This document shows positions 1-8,828 of a DNA stretch of 64,000 bases, piece after piece. The stretch covers positions 1 through 64,000 of the forward strand of contig JAHEZJ010000006.1 in NCBI GenBank assembly GCA_023251135.1, in the 5' to 3' direction. Positions within the stretch are counted from its first letter, which is position 1. Each line of letters opens with the position of its first letter. The position numbers were made by a program, and so were the translations under genes. Origin of the DNA: Flavobacterium sp. GTDB taxonomy: Bacteria; Bacteroidota; Bacteroidia; Flavobacteriales; Flavobacteriaceae. The notes beneath the pieces were generated by a model. It did not search any database. It had not been told where the DNA came from and saw nothing but the letters and a program-made list of their open reading frames with translations.

Positions 1-1249
1 TGGTAATCTGGTAATTCAAATCGTAAAAGGCATACCCTTTGTAAAGACCATTTTCTATTAAAATAGCACTTCTTTCATTGACATTTCGGCCTCTATCCAG
101 CAAAATCATGCTTTTATTTTCGAAACTGTTTTCAGAAATAAACTGTTGTACACGGGCATTGTAAATCTCAGGAGTTACTTCTTCAATACAAGCTCCGTCA
201 CATTCTTTAATTTTGTATTGAAAACATTCTTTTTTGGTTTGATACAGTCCTGTTAGTTTTTGGCACAAATGATATTTTGCTGTAAACCTGAAAAGAGCGT
301 TTTTACCTTCCTGCAAAGTAGCAAAGGAGGTGATCTCTTTTTTACGGCCATCGGCTTTTTCGAGCTTTAAATTCAGGTAGCCATTAGCATCTTTCTCTGC
401 ATACAAAGCATATTGAAAGATGGTTTTTCGTTGTGAACGATTGTATCTCGGGCGGTTTATTTTTATTTCTTCGCTTTCTTTTAAAAGAGCAATTAATTCG
501 CTTCCGGTTTCGTCATAAGTTATGGTGAAAACTTCGGCTTGTATTTTTTTACTTTTGGTAGTAATTCCTGTAAAATGCTGATTGACTCTTTTCTTTATAT
601 TTTGGCTTTTTCCAATGTAAATAAGAGTTCCGCCTTCATTGTAAATATAATAAACACCCGTTTTTGCAGGCATTTGAGCTAATATGTCGAGGAATTTTGG
701 AGCAATTCCTTTTTCTACCTCGAGTTTTATAAAATCTTTTACAATGGTTTTTTCGAGATCTTTTTCTAAAAGCATCTTGAATAACTTGGTGGTCGCCATT
801 GCATCACCACTGGCGCGATGTCTGTCAGCCATTGGAATCCCAAGTGCTCTTACCAGTTTTCCTAAACTATAGGAAGGCTGATCTGGAATTAATTTCTTGG
901 CAAGTTCAACGGTGCACAGCGTTTTGGCTTCGAAATTGTAACCTAAACGTCTGAATTCCGTGCGTAAAATTCGGTAATCAAAAGAGGCGTTATGCGCTAC
1001 AATAATGCAATCAGTGGTGATTTCGATAATTCGTTTCGCAACTTCAAAAAACTTAGGAGCAGAGCGCAACATAGCATTATTGATTCCGGTTAACTTCACC
1101 ACAAAGGGCTGAATCGGAATTTCAGGATTCACCAGACTAATGAATTGGTCAATTACTTCATGGCCATCAAATTTATAAATGGCGATTTCGGTAATTCCTT
1201 CCTCATTAAACTGGCCTCCAGTGGTTTCTATGTCTAGTATTGCGTACAA
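1..1249 (-). CDS. DnaQ-like exonuclease fused to a GIY-YIG nuclease domain (3' end outside window)
   Basis: This is a two-domain nuclease of the Cho/UvrC-N class. The N-terminal part is a DEDD 3'-5' exonuclease: DIETTGG gives the DxE pair (D6, E8), HNASFD follows at residues 86-91, and HRASGDA supplies the HxAxxDA motif. A GIY-YIG domain begins near residue 195 (GVYYIYNEGGTLIYIGKSKN), as in UvrC. The family is expected to act in DNA repair, cutting and trimming damaged strands; that role is inferred from the domains. The gene continues past position 1, so the C-terminus is not visible. The first in-frame start that keeps the exonuclease motif whole is TTG at 1249; I see no ATG there, so the start is the weak point. 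It follows yggS in the same direction after 59 bases. Confidence 0.85.
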   Translation of the reverse strand, partial: MYAILDIETTGGQFNEEGITEIAIYKFDGHEVIDQFISLVNPEIPIQPFVVKLTGINNAMLRSAPKFFEVAKRIIEITTDCIIVAHNASFDYRILRTEFRRLGYNFEAKTLCTVELAKKLIPDQPSYSLGKLVRALGIPMADRHRASGDAMATTKLFKMLLEKDLEKTIVKDFIKLEVEKGIAPKFLDILAQMPAKTGVYYIYNEGGTLIYIGKSQNIKKRVNQHFTGITTKSKKIQAEVFTITYDETGSELIALLKESEEIKINRPRYNRSQRKTIFQYALYAEKDANGYLNLKLEKADGRKKEITSFATLQEGKNALFRFTAKYHLCQKLTGLYQTKKECFQYKIKECDGACIEEVTPEIYNARVQQFISENSFENKSMILLDRGRNVNERSAILIENGLYKGYAFYDLNYQIT

Positions 1250-1308
1250 ATTTAGTATTCAGTCTCAGTTTTTAGTAATCAGTTTATAATCTACAATCTA
1301 AAATCAAG

Positions 1309-1968
1309 TTATCTTCCTCCGAAGATACTGCTTCCAATTCTAACCATGTTGCTTCCGCATGTTATGGCAAGCTGATAATCGCCCGACATTCCCATGGAAA
1401 TAGTATTCAGATTATAGTTTTCAATTTTTAGCTTTTCTATCGAATCAAAAATAGATTTTAAATGTGTAAACTCCTTCTTAATCTGGTTCTGATCTTCTGT
1501 AAAAGTTGCCATCCCCATTAAGCCTAAGATACGTATGTTTTTCATTTCTTTGAACTCTGATGAAGATAATAATTCATTTAATTCGTTTTCATCCAGTCCA
1601 AACTTGGTTTCTTCTTCGGCGATATGTATTTGAAGCAGGCAATCAATTATCCGATTGTTTTTTACGGCTTGTTTATTGATTTCCTGCAAGAGTTTCAAAC
1701 TATCAACACCATGAATCAGGCTTACAAAAGGCGCCATAAATTTGACTTTATTCGACTGTACATGACCAATCATGTGCCATTGAATGTCTTTCGGCATTTG
1801 CTCGTATTTGTCAACCATTTCCTGGATTTTATTTTCTCCAAAAATACGCTGACCGGCATCATAAGCCTGCATTAAATCAGAGACAGGTTTGGTCTTAGAA
1901 ACGGCAACTAACGTTACATTTTCAGGCAAACTCGCTTTGATTGTATTTAAATTCGATGCTATCGACAT
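1309..1968 (-). CDS. yggS: YggS-family pyridoxal phosphate homeostasis protein
   Basis: This is a single-domain PLP-binding protein of the YggS/PROSC family, 219 residues, close to the usual 220-230. The PLP lysine is Lys25 in VAVSKTKP. Other family blocks present are FGENKIQE, WHMIGHVQSNK, SMGMSGDY near the C-terminus and the phosphate-binding VRIGSSIFG. The family buffers and distributes PLP in the cytoplasm and has no confirmed catalytic reaction. Its ATG lies 12 bases after the stop of the hydroxybutyryl-CoA dehydrogenase gene, so the two are probably co-transcribed. Nothing is missing. Confidence 0.93.
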   Translation of the reverse strand: MSIASNLNTIKASLPENVTLVAVSKTKPVSDLMQAYDAGQRIFGENKIQEMVDKYEQMPKDIQWHMIGHVQSNKVKFMAPFVSLIHGVDSLKLLQEINKQAVKNNRIIDCLLQIHIAEEETKFGLDENELNELLSSSEFKEMKNIRILGLMGMATFTEDQNQIKKEFTHLKSIFDSIEKLKIENYNLNTISMGMSGDYQLAITCGSNMVRIGSSIFGGR

Positions 1969-1980
1969 GGTGTTTTTTTT

Positions 1981-2874
1981 TTAGGAAAGAATAAATTGCT
2001 TAGAGATTTTCTCTGCTTTTTTACTTTCACTATAGTCGTAAAAACCTTCACCAGATTTCACACCTAATTTTCCGGCTCTCACCATATTTACCAATAAAGG
2101 ACAAGGTGCATATTTTGGGTTTTTGAAGCCGTCGTACATTACATTTAAAATGGCAAGACAAACATCAAGACCAATAAAATCAGCTAATTGAAGAGGTCCC
2201 ATAGGGTGTCCCATTCCTAACTTCATTACAGTATCAATTTCGTAAACTCCTGCAACTTTGTTGTACAAGGTTTCGATCGCTTCGTTAAGCATAGGCATTA
2301 AAATTCGGTTTGCCACAAAACCAGGGTAGTCGTTTACTTCAACAGGAACTTTACCTAGTTTTACAGATAAATCCATGATAGTTTTGGTTACTTCATCGCT
2401 GGTATTGTATCCGCGAATGATTTCGACCAATTTCATGATAGGCACCGGATTCATAAAGTGCATCCCAATAACTCTTTCAGGATGTGCTACAACAGCTCCA
2501 ATTTGGGTAATAGAAATGGAAGAAGTATTGGTTGCCAGAATTGTATTGTGAGAGCAAGCCTCGTTTAGTTGCTTGAAAATATTGAGTTTTAGCTCTACAT
2601 TTTCAGTAGCAGCTTCAACCACTAAATCTACCCCAACAACACCGTCTTTAATATCCGTATATGTGATAATATTGGTGATTGTTTTGGTAACTTCTTCCTG
2701 AGTAATAGTTCCTTTAGAAAGCATTCGGTCCAGATTGGCAGCAATAGTTGCCATTCCTTTGTCTAATGATTTTTCTGAAACGTCAATTAGTTTTACAACA
2801 AAACCACTTTGTGCAAATGTATGAGCAATTCCGTTACCCATTGTTCCTGCACCAATTACAGCTATAGTCTTCAT
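1981..2874 (-). CDS. hbd: 3-hydroxybutyryl-CoA (3-hydroxyacyl-CoA) dehydrogenase
   Basis: This is an NAD(P)-dependent 3-hydroxyacyl-CoA dehydrogenase acting on short chains, interconverting 3-hydroxybutyryl-CoA and acetoacetyl-CoA in the cytoplasm. It has 297 residues, the normal size of the stand-alone enzyme. The Rossmann fold opens at once with VIGAGTMGNGIA. The catalytic region shows GMHFMNPVPIMKLVEII, and the C-terminal domain begins at NDYPGFVANRILMPMLNEA and ends with GEGFYDY. A rho-independent hairpin precedes it at 2903-2940, so it probably has its own promoter or is read at reduced level from the upstream oxidoreductase gene. The exact pathway (butyrate, PHB-like or fatty acid oxidation) cannot be decided from the window. 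Confidence 0.9.
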   Translation of the reverse strand: MKTIAVIGAGTMGNGIAHTFAQSGFVVKLIDVSEKSLDKGMATIAANLDRMLSKGTITQEEVTKTITNIITYTDIKDGVVGVDLVVEAATENVELKLNIFKQLNEACSHNTILATNTSSISITQIGAVVAHPERVIGMHFMNPVPIMKLVEIIRGYNTSDEVTKTIMDLSVKLGKVPVEVNDYPGFVANRILMPMLNEAIETLYNKVAGVYEIDTVMKLGMGHPMGPLQLADFIGLDVCLAILNVMYDGFKNPKYAPCPLLVNMVRAGKLGVKSGEGFYDYSESKKAEKISKQFILS

Positions 2875-2902
2875 TTAAATTTGATATTATATTTATGATT
2901 TT

Positions 2903-2940
2903 AGCCACGAGTTCACAAATTAATTCATGAACTCGTGGCT
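2903..2940 (-). terminator. Hairpin terminator behind the Gfo/Idh/MocA gene
   Basis: A perfect 13-base stem (AGCCACGAGTTCA at 2903-2915 with its complement at 2928-2940) encloses a 12-base AT loop. It lies between two minus-strand genes just past the stop of the oxidoreductase gene; a run of T follows only loosely on the minus strand (AAAATC). Confidence 0.6.
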
Positions 2941-2965
2941 AATTTATTTTTTAAAAGCGTTCAAT

Positions 2966-3931
2966 TTATTTATCGAAACAATCAATAATCTGATAGGCTA
3001 CTCTCAAGGCATCTGTTGCCTGTTCCAGGGTTACAACTGGTGTTGTATCTGTGTTTATAGCATTGGCAAATGATTCCAGTTCATCGAGGATTGCGTTGTT
3101 TTGCTCGACATCGGGATTTGTAAAATAGATTTGTTTTTTTACACCTTCTGCATTTTGTAAAATCATATCAAAGTCACCCGGAATTTCCGGAGCGTCTTTC
3201 ATACGAACGACTTCGCATTTTTTCTCCAGAAAGTCTACAGAAATGTAGGCATCTTTTTGAAAAAATCTCGTTTTGCGCATGTTTTTCATCGAAATTCTGC
3301 TGGCCGTTAAATTGGCTACACATCCATTTTCGAATTCAATTCTGGCATTGGCAATGTCCGGAGTTTCACTAATTACAGAAACACCGCTTGCATTGATATT
3401 TTTTACTTTTGAATTGACAACGCTTAGAATGGCATCAATATCATGAATCATTAAATCGAGAACTACAGGAACATCTGTACCACGCGGATTAAATTCAGCC
3501 AAACGATGTGTTTCTATAAACATTGGATTTTCGATCATGTTTTTTGTAGCAATAAACGCAGGGTTAAAGCGTTCAACATGACCTACCTGACCTTTTACGT
3601 TGTGTTCTGCGGCCAAAGCAATAATTTCTTCAGCTTCTTCAACAGTATTCGCAATTGGTTTTTCTATAAAGATATGTTTTCCGGATTTGATGGCTACCTT
3701 AGCACATTTATAGTGTGAAAGAGTTGGGGTTACAATATCGATAACATCCACGGCGTGGATTAATTTTGCAATTGTGTTGAAGTTTTTGTAGCCAAACTCT
3801 TTTGAGATTCTTTCGGCATTTTCCTGATTTTCGTCGTAAAATCCAACTAATTCGTATTGGTCAGATTGTTGTAATAAGCGTAAATGTATTTTACCAAGAT
3901 GACCAGCACCTAAAACTCCTACTTTTAACAT
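2966..3931 (-). CDS. Gfo/Idh/MocA family oxidoreductase
   Basis: This is an NAD(P)-dependent dehydrogenase of the glucose-fructose oxidoreductase/inositol dehydrogenase family, 321 residues. The Rossmann fold starts at residue 4 (VGVLGAGHLGKIH), and the family lysine motif appears as EKPIANTVEEAEEII. GHVERFNPAF and LDLMIHDIDAIL match the C-terminal catalytic domain, with His in MIHDID. The substrate cannot be read from the sequence; sugars, inositols and UDP-sugar derivatives are all used within the family. The short related form in Bacteroidetes sits among unrelated housekeeping genes, as here. It is separated from the regulator gene at 4748 by 94 bases. Confidence 0.85.
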   Translation of the reverse strand: MLKVGVLGAGHLGKIHLRLLQQSDQYELVGFYDENQENAERISKEFGYKNFNTIAKLIHAVDVIDIVTPTLSHYKCAKVAIKSGKHIFIEKPIANTVEEAEEIIALAAEHNVKGQVGHVERFNPAFIATKNMIENPMFIETHRLAEFNPRGTDVPVVLDLMIHDIDAILSVVNSKVKNINASGVSVISETPDIANARIEFENGCVANLTASRISMKNMRKTRFFQKDAYISVDFLEKKCEVVRMKDAPEIPGDFDMILQNAEGVKKQIYFTNPDVEQNNAILDELESFANAINTDTTPVVTLEQATDALRVAYQIIDCFDK

Positions 3932-4025
3932 GAGAATGTATTTTAAACAAAAATATAATTTATTTGTTGAAAGTAAAAGTTTAGCTGGGACAAAGTCGAA
4001 ATTATTTAAACAATTTTAAATGTAT

Positions 4026-4748
4026 TTACAGACTTAACTTTTCTTTGAAGTTATTGGTTTGTCTTCTTGATATTTCTACTTTCACCTCTTTCGGGAGCTG
4101 TACAAGCAGATTACCACTAAACCAAGGGTCTATTTTGAGTATATATTCGATATTAATAATTTGGTTTCGATTGGCCCTGAAGAAAAAATCATCGGGAAGT
4201 TTTTCTTCAATGTTGTTTAGCGATTTATTAAGTATGGCCTTTTCATCCTGAAAAAAGATTCGGGTGTAGTTACCTTCAACTTCAAATAGAAAGATATCGG
4301 CAATTTTAACGAGCCAGCATTTTTCGCCATCGCGAATAAAAATCTGATTGTTTAGCGTCAGTTTCTTATTGCTTTTTTCTTCTTTTTCAATTAGATTTTG
4401 ACTTACTTTTTCGATGGAATGCGCAAATCTTTTTGGGTTTATAGGTTTTAATAAATAGTCTAAAGCGTTGTATTCAAAAGATTTAATAGCATATTCGTCA
4501 AACGCTGTTGTGAAAATTGTAATAGGAACTTTGTCCAGCATTTCTAACAGCTCGAAGCCATCTTTTTCCGGCATATTGATGTCTAAAAAAAGTAAATCCG
4601 GTTGGGTTTCCTGTATTAATTTAAAGCCCGAATCTACATTTTCTGCTTCTCCGATAATTTCAATTTCACGATGATTTTTAATTAATTCTTTAAGCTCATT
4701 TCTAGCCAGACGAGAATCTTCAACAATGACAGCTTTTATTTTTTTCAT
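4026..4748 (-). CDS. LytTR-type response regulator (LytR/AlgR family)
   Basis: This is a cytoplasmic transcription regulator of 240 residues. The receiver domain occupies about 1-120: acidic pair E10/D11, phospho-acceptor Asp56 in LLFLDINMP, Thr80 and Lys101 in LLKPI. A LytTR DNA-binding domain fills about 138-236, recognisable by IFLFEVEGNYTRIFF, FFRANRNQIINIEYI and the final EVKVEISRRQ. LytTR proteins bind pairs of 9-bp direct repeats spaced by about 12 bases. A pair of that form lies at 8685-8714, 4 kb away at the same locus. The kinase gene lies immediately upstream with 2 bases between them, so the pair form one two-component system. Confidence 0.95.
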   Translation of the reverse strand: MKKIKAVIVEDSRLARNELKELIKNHREIEIIGEAENVDSGFKLIQETQPDLLFLDINMPEKDGFELLEMLDKVPITIFTTAFDEYAIKSFEYNALDYLLKPINPKRFAHSIEKVSQNLIEKEEKSNKKLTLNNQIFIRDGEKCWLVKIADIFLFEVEGNYTRIFFQDEKAILNKSLNNIEEKLPDDFFFRANRNQIINIEYILKIDPWFSGNLLVQLPKEVKVEISRRQTNNFKEKLSL

Positions 4749-4750
4749 AC

Positions 4751-5824
4751 CTAAAGTATTGGAATAATTATTTTTGCAACTACTTTATTTTTTATTTCCT
4801 CCAATTTAAAATTGGCTTTTTCACCATAGATTAAATGCAGTCTTTTCTCGATATTTTTGATACCTAGTTGTGTGGAATCTTTTTCAATGGTAAGCATTCC
4901 CGTATTCGAAACCAGAATAGTCAGATTGTTATTGTCCAGATTGGTTTCTAATGCAATTTGACCTCCGTCTTTTAATTTTGCAATCCCATGTTTAACGGCA
5001 TTTTCGATCAGCATTTGGATGATCATAGGAGGAATTTGCAGCTGTAAAGTATTTGGGTCTATTTGAGAAGTAAAATTCAAACGTTCTTCCATTTGAATTT
5101 TTGAAATTTCAATGAAGTTTTCTAACATTTCAATTTCTTCTTCCAAAGCAATTGTTGTAATCTCGTTTTTGGTCAGGGAATATCGAAGCATTTCAGACAA
5201 TCGGGTGATCATTTCTCTCGATTTTTCAGGATTTTCCAGAATTAATCCGCGAATATTATTTAAGCTGTTAAACATAAAATGCGGATTGATTTGCCCCTTT
5301 AAAGCATTCAGTTGAGAATCTTTTAAGTTGTTTTCAATTTCCATTCGATCCATTTTATTGTTCTTGATTTGCGAGGTTGTTCTGTAAATGGTGTACACAA
5401 CTATCCAAAGAAAGAAAAGAAACCCCATCACAAAAATAAATAAAACCTGTTTTTTTGCAGATTGAGAAGGATGATCAAAAACTTCAGGGTTTTCATAAAG
5501 ATAGGTGATCATTAGATAATTGTATGCCGTTAACGCTCCATAATAAAAAAGGGCAGATGCGAAAATTAAAAAAAGCATTTTAATAATTTCCCAAAGCTTA
5601 AAATCGTCCAGCTTTATATGTCGGTCATAAAAATATTTTAAAACTATCGAAAGGAAAGTAAGCAGGCAAACACTAAAAAAGTAGTCTAATAGAAGCTGCC
5701 AATTTTTATATCCCAATAAATTTAATTCAGGAATGATAATTTGAGGAATAAAAAGTATTCCTGAATAGATAGTCCATATAATGATCTGAACTAAAATGAA
5801 AACTTGATTCTTTTTTTGAAACAT
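4751..5824 (-). CDS. Sensor histidine kinase, LytS/GHKL type
   Basis: This is an inner-membrane sensor kinase of 357 residues. Four hydrophobic segments fall near residues 8-30, 46-66, 82-108 and 127-147, followed by a short coiled linker. The His_kinase domain has its phospho-acceptor His182 in GQINPHFMFNSLNNIRG. The C-terminal GHKL ATPase has an N-box at IENAVKHG and a G-box at LGIKNIEKRLHLIYG. There is no periplasmic sensor domain, so the signal is probably sensed in or at the membrane, as in AgrC- or LytS-type kinases. It is translated just ahead of its LytTR regulator. A 38-residue membrane peptide gene (5834-5950) precedes it by nine bases in the same direction. Confidence 0.93.
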   Translation of the reverse strand: MFQKKNQVFILVQIIIWTIYSGILFIPQIIIPELNLLGYKNWQLLLDYFFSVCLLTFLSIVLKYFYDRHIKLDDFKLWEIIKMLFLIFASALFYYGALTAYNYLMITYLYENPEVFDHPSQSAKKQVLFIFVMGFLFFLWIVVYTIYRTTSQIKNNKMDRMEIENNLKDSQLNALKGQINPHFMFNSLNNIRGLILENPEKSREMITRLSEMLRYSLTKNEITTIALEEEIEMLENFIEISKIQMEERLNFTSQIDPNTLQLQIPPMIIQMLIENAVKHGIAKLKDGGQIALETNLDNNNLTILVSNTGMLTIEKDSTQLGIKNIEKRLHLIYGEKANFKLEEIKNKVVAKIIIPIL

Positions 5825-5833
5825 TTTTATAAG

Positions 5834-5950
5834 TTATTTTGTCTTCAGTGGTGTGTGATACCCATAATACATTCCTGCGATAAAAGCGCCTATAAAGAGC
5901 AGACAGAATATAACGACTAAAGTCACTAGAATTTTTGCGGTTAATTTCAT
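5834..5950 (-). CDS. Tiny single-helix membrane peptide upstream of the LytS-type kinase
   Basis: This is a 38-codon reading frame starting MKLTAKILVTLVVIF and ending in a polar, basic tail (YHTPLKTK). Residues 7-29 form one uninterrupted hydrophobic segment, so the product should be a single-pass membrane peptide. It ends nine bases before the kinase gene and probably shares its transcript. No family is recognised. The placement fits a small accessory or signalling partner of the kinase, but that is inference; a spurious frame is possible, although its start, tight spacing and composition look genuine. Confidence 0.55.
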   Translation of the reverse strand: MKLTAKILVTLVVIFCLLFIGAFIAGMYYGYHTPLKTK

Positions 5951-6031
5951 TAAGATAAAATTTTAAATAACAAATTGCTTATTTCTATTGTCAAAGCTAT
6001 AATTATTTTGATCATAATTTTAAGTTTTAAA

Positions 6032-6061
6032 AACTTTGGCAATGCCAGCATTGCCAAAGTT
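6032..6061 (-). terminator. Hairpin terminator of the prolyl oligopeptidase gene
   Basis: The inverted repeat AACTTTGGCAATGC (6032-6045) and its complement (6048-6061) gives a 13-14 bp stem. Read on the minus strand it is followed by a short T-run. It lies 13 bases past the peptidase stop codon and separates the peptidase transcript from the kinase operon. Confidence 0.75.
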
Positions 6062-6074
6062 ACATTTTAAATTA

Positions 6075-8258
6075 CTAATTTTTTGGTTGAAAATCCGGGT
6101 GACCCACTTGCCATAGTGCAAAGCTTAAAACATCAGCAACTTCTTCATACGATTTTGCTTTTGAAGCTCCTCCAAAATGACCTGCTTCATAATCGACTTT
6201 TAATAAAGTTGGTTTTTTAGACGCATTTACTTCAAGCAATCGAGCGGCAAATTTAGCAGGAGACCAAACAATGATTCTAGGGTCATTAAATCCTGCTGTT
6301 GTTAAGGTTGCAGGATATTTAACACCTTCTTTTAATTGTAAATAAGAGTCCATTTCGATAAGAGCTTTGGCTTCATCTTCGATTTTCATGGTTCCAAATT
6401 CAGGTGTATTTGCAGGTCCGTTTGGTGCATTTTCGCCTCTAACGGTATTCATGCTTCCTACTCCCGGAATGGCTACTGCATATAAATCAGGTCTTTCAGT
6501 AATCGCTCTTCCTACCAGAATTCCACCGGCGCTTCTGCTGTAGATGGCAGTTTTTGTCGGATTTGTATATCCTTCTTTAATCATATATTCGGTGCAGGCA
6601 ATTACATCTTTCCAGGTATTTTGTTTTTTGCTTTTTTGACCTTCCAAATGCCATTTTTCACCTAATTCTCCACCACCTCTTACGTGAGCAACAGCAAGTA
6701 TTCCGCCTCTTTCTACCCATAAAAGTAAACTAGGATTAAAACCAGGAGACATAGACATTCCGTAGGCACCGTAACCATAGAATAAAACAGGATTGTTTGA
6801 ATCTTTTTTAATTCCTTTTTTATAAATAATGGATAGTGGAACTTCGACACCATCATACGATTTTACCATTAATTCTTCAATTTCAAAATTTTCAAATTCT
6901 GGATATTCAGTAATAGTGGAGAGCTCTTCTCTGATAAAACTGTTTCTTTTTACATCGTATTTATAACGCTCTCCTTTGGTTGTCCAGCCTGTTGTTCTAA
7001 CCCATAAGTCTGAAAACTTACTTCCTCTTGAACTTAAAACAATAGTAGCAGATTTTTTAGGTGTTTTAATTTCGTTGTGTTTTTTTTCATCAAAATCAGT
7101 AAAGAATAAGGTACTTTCGATTCCGTTTTTTGTTTTGGTATAAAAAATCCCATCTTTGGTAATCGTAATAGGGTTCAAATTAGCTTCTTTGTCTTCAGGG
7201 ATTACAAGTGTTGCAGTTGCTAAATTTGGGTTAGCAATACTGGTTTTTGTTACTTTAAATTTTGGAGCATTGAGACTTGTGAAAAAATAAATGTCTTTAT
7301 CGCTAAAAGCAAAATTTTTAATTTCATCTTTTCTGTCCGTCAATAATTTCCAATTAATTTTGCCACTATTCAACTCAGAACCTTTGGCAATAAACATTTT
7401 TAAGTTCGGATTTACAGAATAAGGCATCAGAAAAAGCATCTTACTGTCTACGTCATAACCCATAATAGGGATTTCTTCCTCAGCAATTTTTAATTCAGGA
7501 TACATTGCTTTCGAAAAAATTACTTTATCCTTTGTAATATCATTTCCTATAACGTGCAATTTTGTTACAATATTCAATTGCGCTTTTGCATCATGAATAT
7601 CTGCTGTTGGTGATTGTGAGTACAAAAATGATTTGTCATCGTCTAACCAATTGGCATTTCCAAATCTTAGCTTGTCGATTTTATCCGCTAAAATTTTATT
7701 ATCGGCTACATTTATTAAAAACATTTCGCTCATTTCACCACCATTTTTCGAGATATTTACAGCAATTAGTTTTCCGCTTTTATTGGGAGAAAAAGAACTA
7801 ATAGTAAAGATGTCTTTTGCTTCACCTTTTAGCGTTTGTGGGTCAAAGATTAATGTCTCTTTTCCTTTTAAACCAGCTCTTTTATACAGTTTTGCTACCT
7901 GATCTTTTGGAGTTGTTTTTTGATAAAAATAAGTACCATCTTCCATAATTTGAGTTCCGCTTATCGCTTCAGTAACTCTGTCATTTATAGAAGTCAATTC
8001 ATCAATAAGAGTTTGTTTTCCCGGAATTGAGTTTAAAATGTTGTTTGTGTAATCTGCCTGAGCCTTTAACCAGCTTAGTGTTTGTTCATTTTTTAAATCC
8101 TCAAGGTTTCTGTATTTGTCTTCCACTGTAATTCCAAAATAAGTATCTTTAGCAGGAACAGAGGGTGCTTTTTCGGGTTTATTTTGTGCAAATAAATTTC
8201 CTGTCGAAATAACTCCCAGAGATAGAAAAGCGATTTTTTTAAGTGTATTGGTTTTCAT
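6075..8258 (-). CDS. Prolyl oligopeptidase (S9A), exported
   Basis: This is a serine peptidase cutting after proline in short peptides, 727 residues from the chosen start. The first ATG (8300) would add 14 residues ahead of a normal signal peptide; the start at 8258 gives MKTNTLKKIAFLSLGVIS followed by a NLFAQ cleavage site, so I prefer it, and the upstream codons also overlap a small gene. The N-terminal propeller region covers about 40-440. The catalytic domain shows GGGELGEKWH, then nucleophile Ser576 in YSRSAGGILVGRA, the Asp in GFNDPRI and the His in EAGHFGG. Export points to a periplasmic role in peptide processing or nutrition. Two tiny membrane-peptide genes lie directly upstream in the same direction. 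Confidence 0.93.
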   Translation of the reverse strand: MKTNTLKKIAFLSLGVISTGNLFAQNKPEKAPSVPAKDTYFGITVEDKYRNLEDLKNEQTLSWLKAQADYTNNILNSIPGKQTLIDELTSINDRVTEAISGTQIMEDGTYFYQKTTPKDQVAKLYKRAGLKGKETLIFDPQTLKGEAKDIFTISSFSPNKSGKLIAVNISKNGGEMSEMFLINVADNKILADKIDKLRFGNANWLDDDKSFLYSQSPTADIHDAKAQLNIVTKLHVIGNDITKDKVIFSKAMYPELKIAEEEIPIMGYDVDSKMLFLMPYSVNPNLKMFIAKGSELNSGKINWKLLTDRKDEIKNFAFSDKDIYFFTSLNAPKFKVTKTSIANPNLATATLVIPEDKEANLNPITITKDGIFYTKTKNGIESTLFFTDFDEKKHNEIKTPKKSATIVLSSRGSKFSDLWVRTTGWTTKGERYKYDVKRNSFIREELSTITEYPEFENFEIEELMVKSYDGVEVPLSIIYKKGIKKDSNNPVLFYGYGAYGMSMSPGFNPSLLLWVERGGILAVAHVRGGGELGEKWHLEGQKSKKQNTWKDVIACTEYMIKEGYTNPTKTAIYSRSAGGILVGRAITERPDLYAVAIPGVGSMNTVRGENAPNGPANTPEFGTMKIEDEAKALIEMDSYLQLKEGVKYPATLTTAGFNDPRIIVWSPAKFAARLLEVNASKKPTLLKVDYEAGHFGGASKAKSYEEVADVLSFALWQVGHPDFQPKN

Positions 8259-8286
8259 GATTGATATCTTTTGATTGAGGATTAGA

Positions 8287-8397
8287 TTAATTGAATACAA
8301 CTACAGTGATAAATTTATAAAGCGCAACTCCGATTATAAATCCTACGATTAATGATTTAATAATTTTGTAAACATTTACTTCTTTTTGGGTTTCCAT
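8287..8397 (-). CDS. Tiny membrane peptide, copy 1 (paralogue of the 8509-8604 gene)
   Basis: This frame encodes 36 residues: a charged head (METQKEVNVYK) and then one hydrophobic segment containing KSLIVGFIIGVAL. The core K-S/P-L-x-x-G-F-x-I-G is shared with the next small frame upstream, which argues that both are real and related. It ends 28 bases before the peptidase start, so it is likely co-transcribed with the peptidase. No named family is recognised. Its 5' leader contains the sixteen-copy GATT repeat. Confidence 0.55.
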   Translation of the reverse strand: METQKEVNVYKIIKSLIVGFIIGVALYKFITVVVFN

Positions 8398-8429
8398 AAT
8401 TTTTAGTTTTAATGATTGGTTAATTTTAC

Positions 8430-8494
<65 letters not shown>

Positions 8495-8508
8495 TTTTAC
8501 AAGTGAAT

Positions 8509-8604
8509 TTAAAAACTAATGATATTGGTAATAAGTCCGATTACGAAACCCATAGCTAATGGTTTTATAGCTTCGGTCGGAGTTTTAAAATTTAATGTGT
8601 TCAT
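8509..8604 (-). CDS. Tiny membrane peptide, copy 2
   Basis: This frame encodes 31 residues beginning MNTLNFKTPTEAIKPL and ending in a hydrophobic segment (MGFVIGLITNIISF). It shares the K-x-L-x-x-G-F-x-I-G core with the 36-residue frame 111 bases downstream. The ATG lies about 40 bases behind a TACTTTTG -7 box on the same strand and behind a candidate LytTR operator. No known family is recognised. It could be a peptide signal, a small membrane regulator or a toxin-like peptide; nothing in the sequence decides. Confidence 0.5.
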   Translation of the reverse strand: MNTLNFKTPTEAIKPLAMGFVIGLITNIISF

Positions 8605-8643
8605 AATTTTGGTTTTTAAATGATTATTTCCTGATTGATGTTT

Positions 8644-8714
8644 CAAAAGTAGCAACACATCATCTGAAAATTTTTAAAAAAATGACGAACGGTTGATACA
8701 AGCATTTGAATGGT
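8644..8714 (-). promoter_or_regulatory. Promoter -7 box with candidate LytTR operator
   Basis: On the minus strand TACTTTTG (8651 to 8644) matches the Bacteroidetes TAnnTTTG box and lies 40 bases ahead of the 31-residue frame. Upstream of it, two 9-bp direct repeats, ACCATTCAA (8714-8706) and ACCGTTCGT (8693-8685), are spaced by exactly 12 bases. That is the geometry of LytTR binding sites, and ACCGTTCGT fits the family consensus; the first half-site deviates at the G. The operator would sit upstream of the promoter, suiting an activator. Confidence 0.5.
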
Positions 8715-8828
8715 AAATGGTTCGGATTATATTAAATTGAAAGAAGTTTCTGAGTTGAAAACATTCTCTATGAAAGCATTTAAAATTGATTTACTTTCTT
8801 ATTTTTGCCAAAATAAAACCTACCCATT